A stretch of DNA of 64,000 nt, taken from the NCBI RefSeq assembly GCF_018069875.1, contig NZ_JAGQDF010000005.1:1-64000 (forward strand), read 5' to 3'. The stretch comes from Ideonella alba (GTDB lineage: Bacteria; Pseudomonadota; Gammaproteobacteria; Burkholderiales; Burkholderiaceae_C). The first letter of the stretch is position 1; each line of letters begins with the position of its first letter. The translations under genes and the position numbers were made by a program. Of the stretch, positions 7,834-16,341 are shown one piece after another. Below the pieces are notes generated by a model. It was not told the origin of the DNA. It saw only the letters and a list, made by a program, of their open reading frames with translations, and did no database searches.

Positions 7834-9244
7834 GGCGGCCCGGTCCGGGCCACACCACCGTGGCCACACTCTCGCGCGGCAGGCGCAGCGTGGTGCTGCG
7901 CCCGTTCAGGCGCAGCGTCAGCCAGCGGTCCTCGGGTGCCGAGTTGCACAGGGCCAGCACCACCGAGCCGTCATCGGCGTTGCGAAAGGCCACGTTGTCG
8001 ATGCCGTCGCCGCCGGGCGAGCTGCCGATGCGCACCGCCCCCGGCCGCACCCAGCGGCTGACGTGGCCCAGCGCGTAGTACTCCAGGTTGCGCGTGATTG
8101 CACCGGTGGCGGGGTCGATGCTGACCACCCCGCGGCAGTCGGGGCAGCCGCCCAGGTGCGGGCCGCCCTCGTCGTCCAGCGCCAGGTTCCACATCAGCAC
8201 GCCGCGCGCCCAGTGGCGGATGCTGCCGATCACGACGTTCCGCATCATCCACGGCAGGGTCTCCGGCCAGTGGGGCTTCCAGCGGCCGCCGGAGCACTCG
8301 GTGAACCAGGTGTCCTTGTCCGGATGGGCGTTGCGCACCACCGACTGGGCCTGCGCATCGCCGGCGTAGCAATGCCAGCCCACGCCGTTGACGAAGCGGC
8401 GGGCCTGGGCATCGGACAGCATCTCCAGCGGCGCCTGCGGCTGGTCCCAGTTGTGGTCCCATTCGATGATCTGCACCGGCGGCTGGCGCCCGGCCAGCAG
8501 CGGGCCCAGGTGCTGGCCCACCAGCGCGGCGCGGTCCTGTGATTCGATGCGCATGCCGGGGTAGTCGCCGGGCTCGAAGTGGGGCTCGTTCTGCACCGAC
8601 AGCGCGAAGATCGGTACGCCTTCGCGGGCCATCTCGTCCACATAGCGCACCAGGTAGCGGGCGAACACGCCGTGCCGGTCGCGCCGCAGACGGCCCTGGA
8701 TCAGCGAGTCATTGGTCTTCATCCACCCCGGGGCGCTCCAGGGCGAGGCCATCACCTGCAGGCGCGGGTTGATGGCCAGGGCCTGGCGGGTGACGGGGAT
8801 CACATCGGCGCGCTGGGGCGCCAGCGAGAAGCCGGCCAGCGCCTCATCGGTCTGGCCGGGCGGCAGGTCGTTGAAGCTGTAGTGGCGGGTGGAGAAGTCC
8901 GAGGCGCCAATCGTCAGGCGGGTGAGCGAGAAGCCCAGCGCCGCACCCTGGCGCCCGAACAACTCGCGCAGCAGGGCGTCACGCCGGGCCGGGGGCAGAG
9001 CCATCAGCAGTTGCGCCGAAGCGTCGGTGATGCTGGCCCCCAGGCCGCTCATGGTCTGGAAGCGCTGCGCGGGGTCGATCTCGATCAGCTGGCCACGCGG
9101 CGCAGTGGCAGCGCGCAGCGGCGGCTGCGGCTGCATCAGCTGCAGGCCGTCGCCACTGGTGACCCAGGCCTGCGGCGCGGCCTGGGCCGGTGCGCCCAGC
9201 CCGAGTGCGGCGTACAGCAGGGACAGTGCGAGCAGCTGCTTCAT
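7820..9244 (-). CDS. GH30 family glycoside hydrolase (beta-glucan/glucosylceramidase type)
   Basis: This 474-residue secreted enzyme has a signal peptide ending near AQAA (about residue 23) and a GH30 (beta/alpha)8 barrel with a C-terminal beta domain. The family catalytic residues are visible: acid/base E220 in SVQNEP and nucleophile E316 in FTECSGG. A GLGASITD segment near the start of the catalytic domain is also typical. Members cleave beta-1,6-glucan, glucosylceramide or xylan. Beside GH16 and two GH1 genes, removal of beta-1,6 branches from laminarin-type glucan is the likeliest role. The ATG overlaps the halogenase stop (ATGA), so translation is coupled. It is the last gene of the leftward operon. 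Confidence 0.88.
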   Translation of the reverse strand: MKQLLALSLLYAALGLGAPAQAAPQAWVTSGDGLQLMQPQPPLRAATAPRGQLIEIDPAQRFQTMSGLGASITDASAQLLMALPPARRDALLRELFGRQGAALGFSLTRLTIGASDFSTRHYSFNDLPPGQTDEALAGFSLAPQRADVIPVTRQALAINPRLQVMASPWSAPGWMKTNDSLIQGRLRRDRHGVFARYLVRYVDEMAREGVPIFALSVQNEPHFEPGDYPGMRIESQDRAALVGQHLGPLLAGRQPPVQIIEWDHNWDQPQAPLEMLSDAQARRFVNGVGWHCYAGDAQAQSVVRNAHPDKDTWFTECSGGRWKPHWPETLPWMMRNVVIGSIRHWARGVLMWNLALDDEGGPHLGGCPDCRGVVSIDPATGAITRNLEYYALGHVSRWVRPGAVRIGSSPGGDGIDNVAFRNADDGSVVLALCNSAPEDRWLTLRLNGRSTTLRLPRESVATVVWPGPGRLTPR

Positions 9245-10773
9245 GCCATGGCCTTCGGGCTGGGGGCGGCGCAGTGCTGGGCGATGAACTCGGCATGGCT
9301 GGGCATCACCTGCACACAGCGGCCGATCACCTGCTCCACGCCGTCCACGAACGCCTGCACCTCGGCCAGCGGACGCTGGGCGGCCAGCGGGTGGTAGGCG
9401 CGCGGGCGCATGCGCTGGCCGTACATCACCTGGAACCAGCTGGCCTCGGCGAACAGCTCGTTGCCTTCGCGCACCACGCGGCCGTTGCTGAGGAACAGGG
9501 CCATGCGGTGGCGCAGCGATTCGGGCACCTCCATCGTGCGGCAGTGGTTCCAGAACGGCGAATCGGTGCGGTCGGTGGCGTGGTAGTGCAGGATCAGGAA
9601 GTCGCGGATGCGTTCGTACTCGTAGCGGGTCTGGCGGTTGTACTCGGCGATGTCGGCGCTGTCGAAGCCGGCATGCGGGAAGAACTGGATGATGCGGGTG
9701 ATCGCGGTCTGGATCAGATGGATGCTGGTGGACTCCAGCGGCTCCAGGAAACCGCTGGACAGACCCACCGCCACGCAGTTGCGGTCCCAGAAGCGCAGCC
9801 GCCGGCCGGTGACGTAGCGGATGGTGCGGGGCTCGGCCAGCGGCTCGCCGTCCAGGTGGTTCAGCAGGATGGACTGCGCCTCGTCCTCGCTCATGAAGCG
9901 GCTGCAGAACACATGGCCGTTGCCGATGCGGTGCTGCAGCGGAATGCGCCACTGCCAGCCGGCGCTGTGCGCGGTGGAGCGGGTGATGGGCAGCAGCGGC
10001 TCGACGCTGGCACAGGGCACGGCGATGGCGCGGTCGCAGGGCAGCCAGTGGCGCCAGTCCTCGTAGCCCACCATCAGCGTCTGCTCCATCAGCAGCGCGC
10101 GGATGCCCGAGCAATCGATGAAGAAGTCGCCGTCGATCTGCTGGCCGCTCGCCAGTGTCACGCCGGTGATGAAGCCGTCGCCGGGGCGCTGGTGCACGCG
10201 GGTGATGCGGCCTTCGTGGCGACGCACGCCGCGCTGCTCGGCAAAGCCGCGCAGGAAACGCGCGTACAGGCTGGCGTCGAAGTGGAAGGCGTAGGCGATG
10301 TCGGCCAGCGGCGAGCCGGCCATGTCGGCGCGGGGGCGCATGAAGCGCGCCTGCATCGGCGCGGCGGTGTTGATCGACACCGCGGCCAGGTCGCCCCCGC
10401 GGCCCTCGGCCTGGCGGCGCAGCCACCAGTGGTGGAAGGGCGTGCCGTGGTAGTCGTGGCCGATGGTGCCGAAGCCGTGGATGTAGCGGTCGCCCAGCTG
10501 GCCCCAGTTGACGAACTCGATGCCCAGCTTGAAGCTGCCCTGGGTGGCGCGGATGAATTCGTCCTCGTTGATGCCCAGGGCCTGGTTGAAGACGCGGATG
10601 TGGGGGATCGTGGCCTCGCCCACGCCGATGGTGCCGATCTCGTCGGACTCGACCAGGTGGATCTCGTGCAGCGGGCCCAGCAGGGTGGACAGGGCCGCGG
10701 CGGTCATCCAGCCGGCAGTGCCCCCGCCCACGATGACCACGCGGCGCGCGGGTTGGAAATGCAGTTCGCTCAT
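9241..10773 (-). CDS. Flavin-dependent tryptophan halogenase family protein
   Basis: This 510-residue protein belongs to the FAD-dependent tryptophan halogenase family. It has the GGGTAGW FAD-binding motif (16-22), the catalytic lysine of the SFKLGI segment (K82), the WxWxIP motif (W273, W275, I277, P278) and the GFLEPLEST segment with the substrate-side glutamate (E347). All residues needed for flavin reduction-dependent HOX formation appear to be in place. No flavin reductase gene is adjacent. It sits between a sugar ABC ATPase and a GH30 gene in a glucan operon, as do many such proteins near TonB receptors in proteobacteria. Its true substrate is unknown. Confidence 0.9.
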   Translation of the reverse strand: MSELHFQPARRVVIVGGGTAGWMTAAALSTLLGPLHEIHLVESDEIGTIGVGEATIPHIRVFNQALGINEDEFIRATQGSFKLGIEFVNWGQLGDRYIHGFGTIGHDYHGTPFHHWWLRRQAEGRGGDLAAVSINTAAPMQARFMRPRADMAGSPLADIAYAFHFDASLYARFLRGFAEQRGVRRHEGRITRVHQRPGDGFITGVTLASGQQIDGDFFIDCSGIRALLMEQTLMVGYEDWRHWLPCDRAIAVPCASVEPLLPITRSTAHSAGWQWRIPLQHRIGNGHVFCSRFMSEDEAQSILLNHLDGEPLAEPRTIRYVTGRRLRFWDRNCVAVGLSSGFLEPLESTSIHLIQTAITRIIQFFPHAGFDSADIAEYNRQTRYEYERIRDFLILHYHATDRTDSPFWNHCRTMEVPESLRHRMALFLSNGRVVREGNELFAEASWFQVMYGQRMRPRAYHPLAAQRPLAEVQAFVDGVEQVIGRCVQVMPSHAEFIAQHCAAPSPKAMA

Positions 10774-10783
10774 GAGGATGCTC

Positions 10784-11865
<1,082 letters not shown>

Positions 11866-11869
<4 letters not shown>

Positions 11870-12735
11870 TTGACGGCTCCGGCGGCAATGCCGCGCACGA
11901 ACCAGCGGCCCGAGCCGAAGTACACCAGCAGCGGCACCAGCGAGGTCAGCAGCGTGGCGGCCATGTTCAGGTCATAGCGGCGCTCGCCGGTGCTGGTGTT
12001 GACGATGTTGTTGAGCTGCACGGTCATCGGTTGCCAATCGGGGCCGGCGAAGACCAGGCCCAGCAGGTAGTCGTTCCACACGCCGGTGACCTGGATGATG
12101 CCGGCCACCACCATGATGGGCAGCGACATCGGCAGCATCAGCTGCACGAAGACGCGCCAGAAGCCGGTGCCGTCCACCCGCGCCGCCAGGAACAGCTCGC
12201 GCGGCAGCGACAGGAAGTGGTTGCGGAACAGCAGCGTCATCACCGGCATGCTGAACACCAGGTGCACCACCACGATGGCCGGCAGCGTGCCGAACAGGCC
12301 GGCAGCGGCCAGCGTCTTGACCAGCGGGTAGATCATCACCTGCACCGGCAGGAAGCCGCCCAGCAGCAGTGCGCCGAACAGCCAGCCGGCGCCGCGCGGT
12401 TGCCAGTAGGACAGTGCGTAGCCGTTGAGCGCGCCCACCCCAATGGGCAGCAGCGTGGAGGGCAGGGCGATCGCCACCGAGTTCCAGAAGCCGCTGCGCA
12501 CGCCGCCGCAGTCCACGCCGGCGCAGGCCTCGCTCCAGGCGGCCCGCCAGGCCTGCAGCGTGGGGGCGTCGGGCCAGGCCAGCGGGCTGCTGGCACGGAT
12601 CTGGTCCATGTCCTTCAGCGAGGTGACCACCATCGCCCACAGCGGCAGCACGAAAAACAGTGCCGACAGCAGCAGGAAGGCGACCAGGCCCAGCCGGCCC
12701 ACATCCAGACGGCGCATCAGGCGGCGGCGCGTCAT
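11866..12735 (-). CDS. Carbohydrate ABC transporter permease (MalG type)
   Basis: This 289-residue inner-membrane protein has six predicted transmembrane helices. The cytoplasmic EAA loop that docks on the ATPase, ELFLAARVDGTGFWRVF..LP, lies in its middle part. The C-terminus (GIAAGAVK) is typical of MalG-like permeases. The ATG overlaps the stop of the upstream MalF-like permease (ATGA). Together with that partner it forms the channel of the first glucan-locus importer. The sugar is probably a beta-gluco-oligosaccharide, judging by the neighbouring GH1 and GH30 genes. Confidence 0.92.
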
Positions 12736-13619
12736 GCGGCCTCCTGTCGGCGGGCGCGCCAGTACAGCAGCGGCGCCACCAGCACCAGCACGCTCAGCAG
12801 CATCAGCACCGCGCCGGCCGAGGCCAGGCCGATGTTGGCGCGGCCGAACAGGTGGTCCATGATGAAGCGTGCCGGCACGTCGCTGGCGTTGCCCGGGCCG
12901 CCCTGGGTCATGGCCACCACCGCATCGAAGAGCTTGACCACGCCGGTGAACAGCAGCACCGTGGCGGTGGCCAGTGACGGGCCCAGCGAGGGCAGCACGA
13001 TCTGCAGCAGCACCCGCCAGCGCGGGATGCCATCCACGCGCGCGGCCTGCCACAGCTGCGGGTCCACGCCGCGCAGGCCGGCCAGCATGATGGCCATCAC
13101 CAGCCCGGCCGCCTGCCAGGTGGTGGCGATGACCAGGGTGTAGATAACGCGGTCGGGGTCGATCAGCCAGTCGAAGCCTTCGCCGCCCAGCGCCCGCACG
13201 CCTGCCGCCACCGCGCCATCGGGCTGCAGCAGCCATTGCCAGACCAGGCCGGTGGCCACGAAGGACAGCGCATAGGGGTAGAGGAAGAGGCTGCGCAGCA
13301 GGTCCTCGGCGCGCACCTTCTGGTCGATCGCCACCGCCAGCAGGATGCCCAGGCCCAGGCAGGCCAGCATGAACAGGCCGCCAAACAGCGCCAGGTGCTG
13401 CAGGGACTCCATCCAGCGGGCATTGCCCAGCAACCGCTCGTACTGCGCGAGGCCGACGAAGTCGTCCACCGGCAGCGTGCGCGAGCTGCTGAAGGACACC
13501 CTCAGCGTCCACAGCACGGAGCCGCCGTAGGCCAGCAGCACGGTCAGCAGCAGCGGGCCCAGGGCGGCCCAACCGACCAGGGCACGGCGCAGTCGCTGGA
13601 GAGTCCGCGGGCGGGGCAT
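12732..13619 (-). CDS. Carbohydrate ABC transporter permease (MalF type)
   Basis: This 295-residue integral membrane protein is the MalF-like partner of the permease downstream. It shows the EAA loop (QLWQAARVDGIPRWRVLLQIVLP) and several hydrophobic helices. Its start overlaps the stop of the binding-protein gene as ATGA, and its own stop overlaps the next start, so the three genes are translationally chained. It carries solute delivered by the adjacent binding protein across the inner membrane. Confidence 0.92.
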   Translation of the reverse strand: MPRPRTLQRLRRALVGWAALGPLLLTVLLAYGGSVLWTLRVSFSSSRTLPVDDFVGLAQYERLLGNARWMESLQHLALFGGLFMLACLGLGILLAVAIDQKVRAEDLLRSLFLYPYALSFVATGLVWQWLLQPDGAVAAGVRALGGEGFDWLIDPDRVIYTLVIATTWQAAGLVMAIMLAGLRGVDPQLWQAARVDGIPRWRVLLQIVLPSLGPSLATATVLLFTGVVKLFDAVVAMTQGGPGNASDVPARFIMDHLFGRANIGLASAGAVLMLLSVLVLVAPLLYWRARRQEAA

Positions 13620-14893
13620 CAACTGCGCAGTGCCGCGAGGATGTCGCGCTGCACCTTCTCGACCGGGATGTTGCGGTTCCAGTAGGTGGTCAGGATGTCC
13701 TGCAGCGCGCCGTTCTGGTCGGGGGTCAGGTAGAGCTCGCCGTTGCCCAGCTGGCGCGCCTTGTCCTTCATCGCCGCCACGCCCTGCTGGGCGCAGATGT
13801 CGAGCTTGCTGACGTCGACATCGGTGCGGATCGGGATCGACCCCTTGCGCAGGCTGAACTCCACCTGCGTGGCGGGCTGGGTCACCACATGGGCCAGCAG
13901 CTGCTGGGCCGGCTGCACACCGGGCGTCTTCTGGCGCGGGAAGACGAACACGTCGCCCTGGATGATGTAGGGCGCCTGCGGTCCGAAGCCGGGGATGCAG
14001 CCGTAATCGCGCCCGGCCACCTGGCGGGCCTGGGCGAACTCGCCCTTGGCCCAGTCGCCCATGAACTGCACACCGGCCTTGCCGCTGATCAGCATGGCGG
14101 TGGCGTCGTTCCAGTTGCGCCCGGGCGAGCCCTTGTCGACATAACCCTGCAGGCGCTTGAAGGTCAGCAGCACCTGGCGGAAGGCCTCGGAGTTGATGGC
14201 CGCGGGGTCGCGGTCGCGCAGCACTTTCAGGTAGAGCTCGCGCCCGCCCACATTGGTGAGCACCGCGGTGAAGACGGTGTTGTCCTGCCAGGCCTGGCCG
14301 CCATGCGCCAGCGGCACCAGGCCGGCGGCCTTGAGCTTGTCCAGGGCGGCGAACAGCTCTTCCATCGTGCGCGGCTCGGCGCTGATGCCGGCCTGCCTGA
14401 ACGCCGCCTTGGAGTACCAGATCCAGGTGGGCATGTGGATGTTCACCGGCACCGCGTAGTAGTGGCCCTTGATGCGGATCGCGCTGAGCACGATCTCGGG
14501 CAGGAAGCGGTCCCAGCCGTCCTTCTGTGCCACCTCGTCCATCGGCACCACCAGGCCCTGCTCGACGATGTCGTGGAACTGCTTGGTGGTGTTGAACTGC
14601 GCCGCGGTGGGCGGGTTGCCGCCGATGATGCGGTTGACCGCCACCGCGCGCGCCTGCTCGCCCAGCGCCACCGCCATGTCCACCCAGACGCCGCCGGCGG
14701 CGCGGTAGGCGTCGGCCAGCGTCTTCACGGCCGCCGACTCGCCGCCCGAGGTCCACCAGTGGATGACCTCGGCGCGCGGGCCCGGTGCGGGGGAGGCCGC
14801 CGGGGCGGGGGGCGTGGGGGCGGCCTGCGGCGCCGCCATGGCCAGGGCCAGGGCGGCGGGCAGCAGGGAGCGGGGCAATCGGCGCATCGGCAT
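13619..14893 (-). CDS. Carbohydrate ABC transporter substrate-binding protein
   Basis: This 424-residue family-1 extracellular binding protein has a signal peptide (hydrophobic LLPAALALAMAAPQAA) followed by an Ala/Pro-rich linker of about 20 residues. The mature domain begins VIHWWTSGGES, the usual first strand of CUT1 sugar-binding proteins, and contains MGDWAKGEF, shared with the orphan binding protein at 35185. It captures sugar in the periplasm for the two downstream permeases. The start may be ATG 14893 or the in-frame ATG 14887. It begins 8 bases after the GH1 stop, in the same operon. Confidence 0.92.
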   Translation of the reverse strand: MPMRRLPRSLLPAALALAMAAPQAAPTPPAPAASPAPGPRAEVIHWWTSGGESAAVKTLADAYRAAGGVWVDMAVALGEQARAVAVNRIIGGNPPTAAQFNTTKQFHDIVEQGLVVPMDEVAQKDGWDRFLPEIVLSAIRIKGHYYAVPVNIHMPTWIWYSKAAFRQAGISAEPRTMEELFAALDKLKAAGLVPLAHGGQAWQDNTVFTAVLTNVGGRELYLKVLRDRDPAAINSEAFRQVLLTFKRLQGYVDKGSPGRNWNDATAMLISGKAGVQFMGDWAKGEFAQARQVAGRDYGCIPGFGPQAPYIIQGDVFVFPRQKTPGVQPAQQLLAHVVTQPATQVEFSLRKGSIPIRTDVDVSKLDICAQQGVAAMKDKARQLGNGELYLTPDQNGALQDILTTYWNRNIPVEKVQRDILAALRS

Positions 14894-14901
14894 GCAGTGT
14901 C

Positions 14902-16257
14902 TCAGGCGTGGAGGAAGCGGGCGTACCACTGCCCGCTGGCCTTCAGGATGCGCCGCTGCGTCGGGTAGTCGACATAGGTCAGCCCGAAGCGGCGGGTGTA
15001 GCCCTCGGCCCACTCGAAATTGTCGAGCAGGCTCCAGGCGAAGTAGCCCTTGAGCAGCACGCCCTGGCGCATCGCCTCGCGCGCGGCGGCCAGGTGGCGC
15101 GCCAGGTAGTCCAGACGTTGCTCGTCCGGCACCTGGTCATCGGGGCCCAGCGTGTCGTCCCAGGTCGAGCCGTTCTCGGTCAGGTAGATCGGGCCGGGGG
15201 TGTAGTCGCGCTGCACACGGGTGAACAGCTCGACCAGGCCTTCGGGCGAGACCTCCCAGCCGAAGGCGGTGCGCGGCACGCCCTCGCGCTCGACCACGCG
15301 GGTGGCCAGCGGGCCCTGGCCGGGTGCATCGGCCACCTCTTCAGGGAAGTAGTAGTTGACGCCCAGGAAATCGGTGCGGGTGGCGATGGCCTGCAGGTCA
15401 CCGGGGGCCACCTGCGGCGCCCGGTCGCCCAGCAGGGCCAGCGTGTCGGCGGGGTAGCCCCGGCCGTGCAGCGGGTCCAGGAACCAGCGGTTGCGCAGGC
15501 CGTCGTGGCGCTGCACCGCGGCCTGGTCGGCGGCCGAGTCGCTGGCCGCATGGATGGGGTGCAGGCTCAGCGTGATGCCCACCTGCGCGCCGGGGCAGGC
15601 GGCGCGGATCACCGGCACCGCCAGGCCGTGCGACAGCAGCAGGTGGTGGCAGACCTGGATCGCGGCGCCGAAGTCCTGCACGCCGGGCGCGTGGCAGCCC
15701 TCGGCATGGCCCAGGAAGGCGGTGCACCAGGGCTCGTTGTGGGTGATCCAGTGGCGCACCCGGTCACCCAGGCGCCGCACCACCAGGTCGGCGTAGTCGA
15801 CGAAGGCGTCCACCGTCTCGCGTTGCACCCAGCCACCGGCGTCCTGCAGCGCCTGCGGCAGGTCCCAGTGGTAGAGCGTGGCCCAGGGCTGCAGGCCGCG
15901 TTCGAGCATGCCGTCGACCAGGCGTTCGTAGAAATCCAGGCCGGCTTGCAGCCCCGGTCCGCGGCCGCTGGGCTGGATGCGGGGCCAGGCGATGGAAAAC
16001 CGGTAGGCGTTGACGCCCAGCGATTGCGCCAGGTCCAGGTCCTCGGGCCAGCGGTGGTAATGGTCGCAGGCCACCGCGCCGCTGCTGGCGTCGCGGATGC
16101 GTCCGGGCTGGGCGCAGAAGCGGTCCCAGATCGATTCGCCGCGGCCGCCTTCATCGACGGCGCCCTCGATCTGGTACGAGGAGGTGGAGCAGCCCCAGCG
16201 GAAATCGGGCGGGAAATCGGTGCGGCGCAGCTGGCGCGCCGTCGGAGCATCGAACAT
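14902..16257 (-). CDS. GH1 beta-glucosidase
   Basis: This 451-residue enzyme is a complete GH1 retaining beta-glucosidase. The acid/base glutamate is in THNEP (E175) and the nucleophile is in YLTENG (E361). The N-terminal DFRWGCSTSSYQIEGA and C-terminal WSLLDNFEWAEGY segments bind sugar at subsite -1. No signal peptide is seen, so it should split imported oligosaccharides in the cytoplasm. It lies between the TonB receptor and the ABC importer genes, and is related to but distinct from the second GH1 at 24582. Confidence 0.93.
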   Translation of the reverse strand: MFDAPTARQLRRTDFPPDFRWGCSTSSYQIEGAVDEGGRGESIWDRFCAQPGRIRDASSGAVACDHYHRWPEDLDLAQSLGVNAYRFSIAWPRIQPSGRGPGLQAGLDFYERLVDGMLERGLQPWATLYHWDLPQALQDAGGWVQRETVDAFVDYADLVVRRLGDRVRHWITHNEPWCTAFLGHAEGCHAPGVQDFGAAIQVCHHLLLSHGLAVPVIRAACPGAQVGITLSLHPIHAASDSAADQAAVQRHDGLRNRWFLDPLHGRGYPADTLALLGDRAPQVAPGDLQAIATRTDFLGVNYYFPEEVADAPGQGPLATRVVEREGVPRTAFGWEVSPEGLVELFTRVQRDYTPGPIYLTENGSTWDDTLGPDDQVPDEQRLDYLARHLAAAREAMRQGVLLKGYFAWSLLDNFEWAEGYTRRFGLTYVDYPTQRRILKASGQWYARFLHA

Positions 16258-16289
16258 CGTGGCGTCGTGGTCGTGTCGGAGGAGCGACC

Positions 16290-16326
16290 GGGGCGGCCTG
16301 GTCGCGGGTTGCGCCAGGACCGCCCC
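16290..16326 (-). terminator. GC-rich hairpin between receptor and GH1 genes
   Basis: GGGGCGG pairs with CCGCCCC and CTGG with CCAG around a 12-base loop. The hairpin sits between the receptor stop and the GH1 start. No U-run follows in the leftward transcript, so it is not a classical terminator. It could protect the receptor mRNA 3' end or partly stop transcription, lowering expression of the downstream enzymes relative to the receptor. Confidence 0.4.
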
Positions 16327-16341
16327 GTTCGCGGGCCAGGG

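Noticed and set aside
7820-10426. One long minus-strand frame that would fuse GH30 to sequence inside the halogenase gene
   Set aside because: The upstream part is out of frame with the halogenase and has no similarity. A signal peptide begins at ATG 9244, overlapping the halogenase stop.
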